Shown here: positions 7,854-16,609 of the stretch, piece by piece
Layout: each line of letters starts with the position of its first letter
How positions within the stretch are numbered: position 1 is the first letter of the stretch
Source: an uncultured Lachnospiraceae bacterium
Lineage (GTDB): Bacteria > Bacillota > Clostridia > Lachnospirales > Lachnospiraceae
Direction: 5' to 3'
NCBI GenBank assembly: GCA_947626745.1
Contig: CANQTF010000014.1
Span: 1-62,280 of the forward strand
Length of the DNA stretch: 62,280 nt
Translations under genes and position numbers: made by a program
The notes under the pieces: generated by a model
The model's database searches: none
The model's input: only the letters and a program-made list of their open reading frames with translations
Told to the model about the DNA's origin: nothing

Positions 7854-8080
7854 TGCGTCCTCCTTCCCGGCTGTGTACGCCCATCCGGCACATCTTGTCC
7901 TTTACCGTTTCCGCCCTGTATGCTATGCTACAGATATGACGCGGATCATTTACGCTGTCCGCGGCGCAGACGACTGTTCCTATCAGCGTACCAGACCCGG
8001 CGCGATTTTGCAATATATTTCGGCAGAACGCGCGGTTTCGCGGACCGGCAGGGGACATCACAGAGAAAGGACGAGGGAGC

Positions 8081-10117
8081 ATGAAGACAGACAGACTGCT
8101 GTTCGGCGCGGCATACTATGACGAGTATCTGCCCTATGACAGGATCGAGACGGATATGGAGATGATGGAGAAAGCGCACATCAACGTGATCCGCATTGCG
8201 GAATCCACATGGAGCACCTGGGAGCCGCAGGAGGGCGTCTTTGACTTCACGCATCTGCACAGGATGCTGCGCGCTTCCGCCGCACACCATATCTCGGTGA
8301 TCGTGGGCACGCCGACCTACGCCGTTCCCACATGGCTCGCGGCCAAATGCCTGGAGGTGCTCACACAGACCCACGACGGCCCGGAGCGGTACGGCAGACG
8401 GCAGAATATGGACATTACCAACCCCGTCTACCTGAAACACGCGGAGATCATGATACGCCGGCTGCTGGAGGAGACCGCGCCCTATGACCATGTCATCGGC
8501 TTCCAGCTCGACAACGAGACGAAGTCCTACGATACCTGCAGCGAAGGGGCGCAGCGCAAATTTGTGGAATACCTGAAAAAGAAGTTTGACGGCGATCTGA
8601 ACGCCATGAACCGCGCTTTCGGGCTGGACTACTGGAGCAACCGCATAAACGCGTGGGAGGATTTCCCGGACGTGCGCGGCACGATCAACGGCTCTCTCGG
8701 CGCGGAATACCAGAAGTTCCAGCGTATGCTCGTGACGGACTTTCTCGCATGGCAATGCGCTATCGTGAAAGAGTACGCCCGCCCCGGCCAGTTTATCACG
8801 CAGAATTTTGACTACGAATGGCGCGGCTACTCCTTTGGGCTGCAGCCGGAGGTCGATCAGTGGAAAGCGGCGCGGCCCCTGACGGTGGCCGGCTTCGATA
8901 TCTACCACCCCTCCGCGCAGGATCTGACCGGAAAGGAGATCGCCTTCGGCGGCGCCGTCGCCCGGTCCGTCAAGCGGGACAACTACCTGATCCTCGAGAC
9001 GGAAGCGCAGGGCTGCCACGGCTGGCTGCACTATCCCGGACAGCTCCGCTTACAGGCTTTCAGCCATTTCGCCTCCGGCGCCGATTCCGTCATGTATTGG
9101 CACTGGCACTCCATACACAACGCGCTGGAATCTTACTGGAAGGGGATCCTGAGCCACAACCTGAAGGAGAACGCCACCTACGCGGAGGTCTGCGCCATAG
9201 GCGCCGATCTCGCCAAGTACGGCGACCGGCTTAAGAATCTGCGCAAAAAGGCGGACGCAGCTCTCGTTCTGTCCAACGAAGCCCTGACCGGTCTGCAATG
9301 GTTTCCCACGCACAAGGATCTGCAGTACAACGATATCGTCCGCTGGCTTTACGATGCCTTCTACGAGTTGAACATAGAATGTGACATTTTGTCCGCGGAG
9401 GATACTGACCTATTTAGTCAATATAAGATCTTGGTGACCCCTGCGCTCTACAGTGTTTCCGACACACTTGTCAGCAGTCTGCGGGATTATGTGGCGTCCG
9501 GCGGACACCTGATCTCTACATTCCGGACGGCCTTCGCGGACATGGAATTGAAGATCTATCCCGACGACCAGCCGCACGGACTGACGGATGTGTTCGGCAT
9601 GACATACGATCAATTTACCGATGCGGTCAACGTGGGGCTGCGCGGATTCGCCTTCCCGCTCTCCTGCGGCGCTGCCTCCGCCGACGCGGAACGTACCGCT
9701 GCGGACTGCGTCCGCTGTTGGATGGAACTGCTGATCCCGGACACGGCCAAGGTCCTCGCCTCCTACGCACACCCGCAGTGGGGCAGACACGCCGCCGTCA
9801 CGGAAAACCGGTACGGAAGCGGGCGCGCGGTCTACCTCGGCTGTTACTTCGACCGGCAGCTTCTGAAGGATCTGCTATCCTATCTGACCCAGGAGGCCGG
9901 CATCGCGCTTCCGGCAGAAAAATACCCCGTTATCTGCAAACGGGGTATCAATGACTATCACAAAACGATCACTTACTATTTCAACTATGCGGACGCGCCC
10001 GCCGAGATCGTCTGGCAGGGCGGGGACGCCCTGCTGCTCATGCAGGAGCGCCCCGTGAAAAACGGCGACCGCATCACGATCCCCGGCTGGGATCTTGTGA
10101 TCGCAGAGCAGCGTTAG
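8081..10117 (+). CDS. GH42 beta-galactosidase
   Basis: This 678-residue enzyme is a full-length family 42 beta-galactosidase. It opens with FGAAYYDEYLPYDRIETD and RIAESTWSTWEPQEG, has the acid/base Glu146 in QLDNET and the likely nucleophile Glu306 in ILETEAQ. A flavodoxin-like trimerisation domain covers roughly 390-600, followed by a short beta domain. There is no signal peptide, so it acts in the cytoplasm on galactosides or beta-1,4-galacto-oligosaccharides. GGGAG precedes the ATG. Together with the two GH53 enzymes it completes degradation of galactan to galactose. Confidence 0.95.
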   Translation: MKTDRLLFGAAYYDEYLPYDRIETDMEMMEKAHINVIRIAESTWSTWEPQEGVFDFTHLHRMLRASAAHHISVIVGTPTYAVPTWLAAKCLEVLTQTHDGPERYGRRQNMDITNPVYLKHAEIMIRRLLEETAPYDHVIGFQLDNETKSYDTCSEGAQRKFVEYLKKKFDGDLNAMNRAFGLDYWSNRINAWEDFPDVRGTINGSLGAEYQKFQRMLVTDFLAWQCAIVKEYARPGQFITQNFDYEWRGYSFGLQPEVDQWKAARPLTVAGFDIYHPSAQDLTGKEIAFGGAVARSVKRDNYLILETEAQGCHGWLHYPGQLRLQAFSHFASGADSVMYWHWHSIHNALESYWKGILSHNLKENATYAEVCAIGADLAKYGDRLKNLRKKADAALVLSNEALTGLQWFPTHKDLQYNDIVRWLYDAFYELNIECDILSAEDTDLFSQYKILVTPALYSVSDTLVSSLRDYVASGGHLISTFRTAFADMELKIYPDDQPHGLTDVFGMTYDQFTDAVNVGLRGFAFPLSCGAASADAERTAADCVRCWMELLIPDTAKVLASYAHPQWGRHAAVTENRYGSGRAVYLGCYFDRQLLKDLLSYLTQEAGIALPAEKYPVICKRGINDYHKTITYYFNYADAPAEIVWQGGDALLLMQERPVKNGDRITIPGWDLVIAEQR

Positions 10118-10123
10118 GCTGCG

Positions 10124-10146
10124 AGGCCGGTCATCTGTGCCGGCCT
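10124..10146. terminator. Hairpin between convergent GH42 and GH53 genes
   Basis: AGGCCGG (10124-10130) and CCGGCCT (10140-10146) form a 7-bp stem with a 9-base loop in the 33-base convergent gap. There is no strong T run on either strand, so it may be only a weak bidirectional terminator. Confidence 0.45.
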
Positions 10147-10150
10147 TAGT

Positions 10151-12193
10151 TCAATCGGAGATCCTGTTCAAGGTGAAATCGTCCAAGGTGCCCCAGCTCT
10201 TGGCGTTGCACTTCATGCGCACGCCGATGGTGAGGGTGCCGTCGGCCACCTTGATGTCGGATATCGTCGGATTCTGCCAATCCGCCCAGCTCGTCACCAT
10301 AAAGGGCGCCGTCAGCTCTTCCCCGTCAACGACCGCATACAGCTCCATCTCGCAGTCATCGGACACATCGCCGCCCTGCGCGAATACGGAGAGCTGATAA
10401 GTTCCCGGTTCAAGCGCCGTACATTCCTGCTCAATGGCAAACTCCATATCGGTATCTTCCGACCAGAAATGATACGCGACCTCTCCCGTGTATGCGTCGT
10501 CCGCTTTCACCTGAAAGTCCGTAGGGTCTTCTTCTCCCTCGTACGTGACCTTCCACATGGAAGTGTCCGCCTCCTCGAAGCTCGGGTTCTTGACATGGTT
10601 CATCATTTTGACTTCCACGTGGGCCGTGACCTGCGTACCGTCTTCCAGACTGCCCGTGACGTCATACTTGCCGCCCACGCCCGTATCGATCGCAGCGACC
10701 TGCTCTGCAGACCATGTGACCGCCTCTTTCGTATTCGCCGAACGGTCATTGTAGATCACATCGATCTGATCCGGCAGCGCCAGCACACCGCCCACATCGC
10801 AGGAAACGTACACATCCGGCACAGAATCCACCGCCAAAGGCGCCGTTGCGCCGTATTTCAGATATTTAAACACATTTAAGGACGCAAGCGGGTGGCCGTC
10901 GAAATCAAACATCGCCTGATTATCCCATGAACAGCCGCCGTAGTACAGCCCAGCGTCGTCCGGATCGTAATCCGCCGCATAGCTGCTCGCCCAACCGCTG
11001 CCGTATTCCTCCCAGATCGGCGAATTGTCCGCCGCAGCCTCGCCGACAGGGATCCAAACGCCTTCCCAATAGAAGACGCCCAGCACGCCGGCATCGTTCG
11101 CCGCCGCACAGATGTCGCGGATCATGGACGCCTGACTCTGCACGGTCGCAGCGTAACCCTCGACCAGATCGTCCGTTCCCGCCAAGCTGTTCGCCGTGCC
11201 GTCACCGTCCTCGGAAGTATAGCAGTAAGAAGTCTCCGCGATCAGGACTTGCTTGCCGTATTTCTCCTGAATATTTCTCGCAACCGCCTGCATATTCTCG
11301 TTCGTGCCGTCCCAGAACGGATAGTAAGACAACCCCATAATGTCATAGTCAACGCCGAAGTTGAGCAGATTGAGCGCGATATTGTCGATCTTATCCGCCT
11401 CCTCGATATTCGTGTAGTGCAGGACGATCCGGATATCTCTGCCGTACTCCTCGGATATCTCCCGCACCGCGCGGCTGCCCGACACTAACAGGTTCATCAC
11501 GTTCGGCGCCAGCGTCTCGCCCGCCATACCGTTGTTGATCTCATTGCCGATCTGCACCATGCCGACGTCCACACCGGCGTCCAGTATCTCCGAGAGGCTT
11601 TCCTTGGTAAAGTCGTAAAGCGCATCGCACTTCTCCTGCGCGCTCATACCCTCCCACGCCTTCGGCGCATGCTGTCTCTTGGGGTCGGCCCAGAAGTCGG
11701 AATAGTGAAAGTCGATACACACTTTCATGCCGTACTTAGTGGCCCGTCTGCCGAGCTCGATGGCCGTCGCCACATCGTTGTTGCCGCCGCCGTACCCGTG
11801 GCCTTCCTCGTCGTACGGATCGTTCCACACGCGCAGACGGATATAGTTGACACCCGACTGCGCCAGCGTCATGAAGACGTCCTGCTCCTCGCCGTCGTAA
11901 TTGTAATAGGTGACGCCGCTGTTCTCCTCAACCAGCACGGAAGACGCGTCCATGCCGCGTATAAAGTCGTCCGCAATATCCGGAATCGGCTCCACATAGA
12001 TCTCGGACTCCTCGGACGCTTCCGGAAGTGGAAAAGACATCGCGTCCCCCGCAGTCTGCTCCTTGCCCGTCTCTTCGGAGACGTCCGTCTGCTGCGTCTG
12101 CTGCCCGCCGTCCGCGCCGCAGCCGGCCAGCGCAGTCATACATAAGCTGAGACTGAGTCCCAGACCCAGTAATTTTGTGTAACCCCTGTTCAT
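10151..12193 (-). CDS. Secreted lipoprotein GH53 endo-galactanase with C-terminal binding domains
   Basis: This 680-residue protein starts with a lipoprotein signal peptide (lipobox LAGC, Cys25) and an acidic linker to about 65. The GH53 barrel covers roughly 75-440, with acid/base Glu218 (QIGNEIN) and nucleophile Glu320 (LIAETS). Then comes a bacterial Ig-like domain (about 460-525) and a C-terminal beta-sandwich from NPSFEEADTSMW that resembles carbohydrate-binding modules such as CBM61, known for galactan binding. It should sit on the cell surface and cut galactan into oligosaccharides. AGGAGG precedes the ATG. Its promoter carries the shared LacI-type operator. No transporter for the products is in the window. 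Confidence 0.95.
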   Translation of the reverse strand: MNRGYTKLLGLGLSLSLCMTALAGCGADGGQQTQQTDVSEETGKEQTAGDAMSFPLPEASEESEIYVEPIPDIADDFIRGMDASSVLVEENSGVTYYNYDGEEQDVFMTLAQSGVNYIRLRVWNDPYDEEGHGYGGGNNDVATAIELGRRATKYGMKVCIDFHYSDFWADPKRQHAPKAWEGMSAQEKCDALYDFTKESLSEILDAGVDVGMVQIGNEINNGMAGETLAPNVMNLLVSGSRAVREISEEYGRDIRIVLHYTNIEEADKIDNIALNLLNFGVDYDIMGLSYYPFWDGTNENMQAVARNIQEKYGKQVLIAETSYCYTSEDGDGTANSLAGTDDLVEGYAATVQSQASMIRDICAAANDAGVLGVFYWEGVWIPVGEAAADNSPIWEEYGSGWASSYAADYDPDDAGLYYGGCSWDNQAMFDFDGHPLASLNVFKYLKYGATAPLAVDSVPDVYVSCDVGGVLALPDQIDVIYNDRSANTKEAVTWSAEQVAAIDTGVGGKYDVTGSLEDGTQVTAHVEVKMMNHVKNPSFEEADTSMWKVTYEGEEDPTDFQVKADDAYTGEVAYHFWSEDTDMEFAIEQECTALEPGTYQLSVFAQGGDVSDDCEMELYAVVDGEELTAPFMVTSWADWQNPTISDIKVADGTLTIGVRMKCNAKSWGTLDDFTLNRISD

Positions 12194-12284
12194 ACACTGA
12201 TCCTCCTGTCGCTGTCATGCTCTCCGAAATCCGTCCGCCCGGGAAGGACGCCGCCCCACTTCCGCACTTTGCGGCCCTTCTGTG

Positions 12285-12298
12285 CGCAACCGATTGCG
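12285..12298. promoter_or_regulatory. LacI-type operator, copy 2
   Basis: CGCAACCGATTGCG is a palindrome with central CG and one mismatched pair. It matches the site at 4728-4743 in the reverse orientation. It lies immediately downstream of the predicted transcript start of the secreted GH53 gene, consistent with repression in the absence of galactan products. Confidence 0.62.
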
Positions 12299-12305
12299 TA
12301 TCTAT

Positions 12306-12335
12306 ATTTTATCAGGAAAGGCGGTCCTGTGTCAA
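12306..12335 (-). promoter_or_regulatory. Promoter of secreted GH53 gene
   Basis: On the minus strand TTGACA, an 18-base spacer and TAAAAT form a good sigma-A promoter with start near 12299, overlapping operator copy 2. Confidence 0.65.
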
Positions 12336-12386
12336 TGCCGGGAAAAAGGCGGTCCGGAAGAAGGTCTCCGCACAGGCAAAAAACTC

Positions 12387-12415
12387 TTGCGAAGCCCTGC
12401 CACCTATGCTATAAT
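12387..12415 (+). promoter_or_regulatory. Promoter of tRNA-Trp
   Basis: TTGCGA, a 17-base spacer and TATAAT precede the tRNA by about 30 bases. Confidence 0.7.
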
Positions 12416-12447
12416 GTGAGTCGGCGGTTTGGACGCCGCAGACAGAT

Positions 12448-12518
12448 AGGGGCATAGTTCAAAGGTAGAACAGTGGTCTCCAAAACCATCGATGTGGGTT
12501 CGATTCCTACTGCCCCTG
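12448..12518 (+). tRNA. tRNA-Trp (anticodon CCA)
   Basis: The 71-base sequence folds as a cloverleaf. The acceptor stem is AGGGGCA/TGCCCCT, the D stem GTTC/GAAC, the anticodon stem GTGGT/ACCAT with loop CTCCAAA giving anticodon CCA, and the T stem GTGGG/CCTAC with loop TTCGATT. The discriminator is G and the 3' CCA is not encoded. No terminator is visible before the lipoprotein gene 25 bases downstream, so the two may share a transcript. Confidence 0.96.
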
Positions 12519-12543
12519 TTCCTCAAAATGAAAGGGATTCGAT

Positions 12544-13032
12544 ATGAAAAAGAAAACCGTCACCGCACTGGCGCTTGCCCTGAGTCTCGGACTTCTTGCA
12601 GGCTGCGGCGCGGACGAGCCTCCGCTCACTGCAAGCGATTACATACTGGATCCCGAGACCTGTGAGACAAGCCGCGGCATCACCCTCGGAGCGACGCCGG
12701 AGGCTTTTTTTGATGCCTATGAAGACTGCAGCTTTTTCACCTCCACAGGCGGGAGCGATTACCGGCTGCTTTCCGAGGACGAGATCCCGTTCGATTCTGC
12801 CGTCACGATCCTTGTACCCACTTTTTTCGTGGACAGGGAACCCATCGTGCCCGCAGCCTTCTGCAAGGAGAACGACATCAGCGAAGCCGATCTGATCGCC
12901 TATCTCAGCGCCGCCGATTATCTCAGCGCCCACACGGTAGAATACCGCTATCTGACTTTTCTGTGGGAGGACGGCGTCGTCGCGGATATCCAATCTGTAT
13001 ACATGAATTACAACGAGGAGGGCGCAAACTGA
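12544..13032 (+). CDS. Small lipoprotein of unknown function
   Basis: This 162-residue protein has a lipoprotein signal peptide with lipobox LLAGC (Cys21) and an acidic mature part containing SRGITLGATPEAFFDAYEDC. I do not recognise a family. AAAGGG precedes the ATG. It directly follows tRNA-Trp. Its 3' end overlaps the convergent ABC transporter gene by 25 bases, so both stop codons lie within the other gene. Confidence 0.8.
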   Translation: MKKKTVTALALALSLGLLAGCGADEPPLTASDYILDPETCETSRGITLGATPEAFFDAYEDCSFFTSTGGSDYRLLSEDEIPFDSAVTILVPTFFVDREPIVPAAFCKENDISEADLIAYLSAADYLSAHTVEYRYLTFLWEDGVVADIQSVYMNYNEEGAN

Positions 13033-14771
13033 CTGTTGTACAGGCTTGCGTAGAAACCGCCCTGTGAGAGCAGCGTCTCATGATCTCCCTGCTCGATGAC
13101 GTTTCCGTCCTTCATGACAAGGATCACATCGGCCTCACGGATCGTTGACAGTCTGTGCGCCACGATGAAGCTGGTCCTCCCCTGCATCATAGCCGCAAAG
13201 GCTTTCTGTATCCTGATCTCCGTCCTTGTGTCGATGGAGGAGGTCGCCTCATCTAAGATCAGCATCGGCGGCAGACACAGCATGACTCTCGCGATACACA
13301 AGAGCTGCTTCTGTCCCTGCGAAAGATTCCCGCCGTCTTCCCCGATCACGGTATCATATCCGTTGGGCATCCGCTTGATAAAGCTGTGCGCATGCGACAG
13401 CTTCGCCGCGGCGATGATCTCCTCGTCGGAGGCGTCCGGTTTGCCCATGGCGATATTGTCCCGGATCGTACCCGCTTTCAGCCACGTCTCCTGCAGCACC
13501 ATACCGTAATTGGCGCGCAGACTGCTCCTCGTCACGCTGCGGATATCCGCGCCGTCCACGCATATCTTTCCCGACTGCACGTCATAGAAACGCATGAGCA
13601 GATTGATCACGGTCGTCTTGCCGCAGCCCGTAGGCCCGACGATCGCGACGCGCTGTCCCGCTTTCACGGACAGATTGAAATCCGTAATCAGCTTCCTGTC
13701 CGGCACATAGGAAAAGTACACATGCTCCAGCCCCACCCTGCCGTCCACGCTTCCGAGCGAGACGGCATCTTCTCTGTCCGGTATCTGCGGCTCTTCCTCG
13801 ATCAGCGCAAAGATTCTCGCCGCACAGGCTATGGCGTTCTGCAGCTCCGTCACCACGCCCGATATCTCGTTGAACGGCTTCGTGTACTGGTTGGCATAGG
13901 TGAGGAAACAGGAGAGCTGCCCGACGCTGATGCCGCCGCGGATCGCGTAGACCGCGCCGGTCACCGCCACGCCCGCGTACACCAGATTGTTGACGAAGCG
14001 CGTCGCCGGATTGGTGATAGAGGAATAGAAGATCGCCCGCAGCGAACATTTCGCCAGCTTCTCATTGATACCGTCAAACGCTTCCAGCGCCTCAGCCTCG
14101 TGTGAAAAGGCCTGTACCACCTTCTGGCCGCCGATCATCTCCTCGATCAGCGCCGTCTGCTCTCCCCTCGCCCGGGACTGGGCCTGAAACATCAGGTACG
14201 TCTTCTTCGCGATAAAGGATGCCACCAGAAACGACAGCGGCGTGATAAGCACAACGACGCACGTGATCCAGACATTGACGCTGAGCATAAATCCGAGCGT
14301 TCCGATGATCGTGATCACACCCGTAAAAAACTGTGTAAATCCCATCAGAAGGCCGTCCGAAAACTGATCCACATCGGCGATCACACGGCTCACGATCTCC
14401 CCGTAGGAATGTTCGTCGATATATTTGAGCGGCAGTATCTCTATCTTGCGAAACGCCTCGTTCCTGACATCCTGCACGATACGATACGCCATTTTGTTGT
14501 TACAGACGTTCATGATCCACTGCGCCGCGGCCGTGACCGCTATGGCCGCACCCATTACCCGAAGGATCCGGAATACGCCCGCAAAATCCACCCTTCCCCT
14601 GCCGATGATCAAATCTATGACCCGTCCGGTCAATATCGGCAGATACAGCGTCAAAGTCACGGTGAGCGCCGCCATCAGAACAGACAATGCCAGATAGATC
14701 CAATATTTTTTGATATACCGTAAGACTTTCCGCAGGGTCTCCTTTTGCCCCTCTCTGTGATCCCTCTGCAT
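13008..14771 (-). CDS. ABC exporter half-transporter, catalytic-Glu subunit
   Basis: This 587-residue protein has a six-helix exporter domain (about 1-310) and an ATPase domain with Walker A GPTGCGKTT, signature LSQGQ (not LSGGQ) and Walker B LILDEATSSID with the catalytic Glu. The ATG at 14771 overlaps the stop of the upstream half-transporter as TGATG; a longer reading frame upstream is not needed. With its partner it forms a heterodimeric exporter of the BmrCD/TmrAB kind, exporting an unknown drug, peptide or lipid. Its non-standard signature pairs with the degenerate Walker B of the partner. Confidence 0.93.
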   Translation of the reverse strand: MQRDHREGQKETLRKVLRYIKKYWIYLALSVLMAALTVTLTLYLPILTGRVIDLIIGRGRVDFAGVFRILRVMGAAIAVTAAAQWIMNVCNNKMAYRIVQDVRNEAFRKIEILPLKYIDEHSYGEIVSRVIADVDQFSDGLLMGFTQFFTGVITIIGTLGFMLSVNVWITCVVVLITPLSFLVASFIAKKTYLMFQAQSRARGEQTALIEEMIGGQKVVQAFSHEAEALEAFDGINEKLAKCSLRAIFYSSITNPATRFVNNLVYAGVAVTGAVYAIRGGISVGQLSCFLTYANQYTKPFNEISGVVTELQNAIACAARIFALIEEEPQIPDREDAVSLGSVDGRVGLEHVYFSYVPDRKLITDFNLSVKAGQRVAIVGPTGCGKTTVINLLMRFYDVQSGKICVDGADIRSVTRSSLRANYGMVLQETWLKAGTIRDNIAMGKPDASDEEIIAAAKLSHAHSFIKRMPNGYDTVIGEDGGNLSQGQKQLLCIARVMLCLPPMLILDEATSSIDTRTEIRIQKAFAAMMQGRTSFIVAHRLSTIREADVILVMKDGNVIEQGDHETLLSQGGFYASLYNSQFAPSSL

Positions 14772-16531
14772 CAGACCGCGCCTCCTTCCGTCTTCGGATA
14801 CTGCGAATAGTAGATCTCCTGATATACGCTGCACCGCTCCAGCAGCTCCTCATGCGTACCGATATCCACCGCCTCGCCGTCGTCCAGAACAACGATCCGG
14901 TCCGCATAGCGGATAGAGGAAGTCCGCTGCGACACGATAAATACCGTCATACCGCCCGCCATGCCGTGGATCGCCTGTCTGAGCGCCGCGTCCGTGGCAT
15001 AGTCGAGGGCCGACGCGCTGTCGTCCAGGATCAGTATCTCCGGACTGCCCACAAGCGCCCGCGCGATCGTCAGGCGCTGCCTCTGCCCGCCGGACAGATT
15101 TTTGCCCGCCTGTGTAATGCCGTGATCCAGTTTTCCCGGCTTCTGTTCCACAAACTCCCGCGCCTGTGCGATCTCCAGTGCGCGCCACAGCTCTTCGTCT
15201 GCGGCGTCCCGTTTTCCCCACCGCAGATTCTCTCTGACCGTTCCCTGAAAAAGCACGGCCTTCTGCGGCACGATGCGCACCTTCTCCCGCAGCTCTTCCT
15301 TACCGTACTCACGCACATCTCTGCCGTCGATCCGGACACAGCCCTTCGTGGCATCATAGAAACGAGGAATCAGATGAACCAGAGAGGTCTTGCCGGATCC
15401 CGTGCCGCCGATAATTCCCACCGTCTCTCCTCTTTTTACCCGAAAAGCAATATCGGTGAGCGCTTCCGCACCCGCGCCCGTGTAAGTCAGGCACACATTG
15501 TCAAACTCCACGGCATACGGCGGCGCAGAGCCGTCCTGCTCCCCGGCCGGATCCTCGCTTTCCCCTGTCCACGCCATGCCGGAGGATATCTCGAAAACAT
15601 TCTGAATGCGGTTTGCACAGGCCAGCGCTTTGGTGATCGTAATAATGAGGTTTGCCAGCTTCACCAGCTCTACGAGGATCTGGGACATATAGTTGACCAA
15701 CGCCACCACCTGCCCCTGCGTGATCGTTCCCTCGTCCACGCGCACCGCGCCCGTGTAGAGCAGCACGATCGTTGCCACATTGACGATGATATATGTGACC
15801 GGATTAGTCAATGCAGAGATCCGCCCCACGAAGAGCTGCATATGCGCGAGCAGGGCATTTTTCTCCTCGAAGGCGTCGATCTCCTCCGCTTCCTTATTGA
15901 AAGCGCGTATGACGCGCGCCCCCGTCAGATTTTCCCGGGTGATGCCCAGCACGCTGTCCAGCCCGTTCTGCACCTTCCTGTACAGGGGCATGGTGAGCAT
16001 CATGATGCCGAACACCACGACGGACAAGAGCGGGATCGCCACCACGAAGATGAGCGCCGCCTTCACGTCAATGGTAAACGCCATGACCATGGCGCCGAAC
16101 ACAATGAACGGCGAGCGCAGAAAGAGGCGCAGCACCATGTTGACGCCGTTCTGCACCTGATTGGCATCCGACGTCATGCGCGTGATCATGGTGGACGTGC
16201 CGAGGGTGTCGATCTCCGTGTAGGACAGACTCTGCAGATGGTCGAACAGCGCATGCTTTAACTCCGTCGAGAAGCCCACCGCCGCCTTCGCCGCAAAGTA
16301 CTGCGCCGTGACGGAACAGACAAGCCCGATGACCCCCAGCGCGACGAGCAGCCCGCCCATGCGCAGCGCATAGCCCACATCGCTCCCGCCGATCCCCCGG
16401 TCGATGATCTCGGCCATGACAAGGGGCACGAACAGCTCGAAGCATGCCTCCAGCATCTTAAACAGCGGCGCAAGGACCGTCTCTTTTTTATAATGTTTCA
16501 GATAAATCAACAATTTTCGCATCGTTCCCAT
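14771..16531 (-). CDS. ABC exporter half-transporter, degenerate-site subunit
   Basis: This 586-residue protein has an exporter membrane domain and an ATPase domain with Walker A GGTGSGKTS, canonical signature LSGGQRQRL and Walker B LILDDSASALD, where Asp replaces the catalytic Glu. This is the pattern of the degenerate nucleotide site in heterodimeric exporters. An alternative ATG at 16522 exists; the SD GAGG lies between the two options, so the exact start is uncertain. A 32-base inverted repeat lies just upstream. The gene is translationally coupled to the second subunit. Confidence 0.93.
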   Translation of the reverse strand: MGTMRKLLIYLKHYKKETVLAPLFKMLEACFELFVPLVMAEIIDRGIGGSDVGYALRMGGLLVALGVIGLVCSVTAQYFAAKAAVGFSTELKHALFDHLQSLSYTEIDTLGTSTMITRMTSDANQVQNGVNMVLRLFLRSPFIVFGAMVMAFTIDVKAALIFVVAIPLLSVVVFGIMMLTMPLYRKVQNGLDSVLGITRENLTGARVIRAFNKEAEEIDAFEEKNALLAHMQLFVGRISALTNPVTYIIVNVATIVLLYTGAVRVDEGTITQGQVVALVNYMSQILVELVKLANLIITITKALACANRIQNVFEISSGMAWTGESEDPAGEQDGSAPPYAVEFDNVCLTYTGAGAEALTDIAFRVKRGETVGIIGGTGSGKTSLVHLIPRFYDATKGCVRIDGRDVREYGKEELREKVRIVPQKAVLFQGTVRENLRWGKRDAADEELWRALEIAQAREFVEQKPGKLDHGITQAGKNLSGGQRQRLTIARALVGSPEILILDDSASALDYATDAALRQAIHGMAGGMTVFIVSQRTSSIRYADRIVVLDDGEAVDIGTHEELLERCSVYQEIYYSQYPKTEGGAV

Positions 16532-16540
16532 AACCTCGAA

Positions 16541-16572
16541 ACAGCAGTCAGGGGGATCCCCCTAACTGCTGT
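16541..16572. repeat. 32-base inverted repeat before ABC exporter operon
   Basis: ACAGCAGT (16541-16548) and ACTGCTGT (16565-16572) flank GGGGG/CCCCC around a GATC loop, with one C-A mismatch. Neither side has a long T run. It lies between the LCP stop and the ABC start, adjacent to the ribosome site. It could be a terminator of the LCP transcript, an operator, or an mRNA stem controlling ABC translation. Confidence 0.6.
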
Positions 16573-16609
16573 CTTAGATCTTTCTATCCTGTCTGCGTGT
16601 CATACACGC

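Noticed and set aside
7939..7962. GCGGA/TCCGC inverted repeat before GH42 as the LacI operator
   Set aside because: Arms are only 5 bases with a 12-base gap and no central CG, and it does not match the operator shared by the other two transcripts.
14852..16261. Long open frame on the plus strand opposite the ABC exporter
   Set aside because: It is a shadow of a GC-rich gene: low-complexity Arg/His/Gln composition, no ribosome site and no family features. Similar shadows opposite GH53, TPR/YdcF, DUF5722 and RACo genes were dropped for the same reason.
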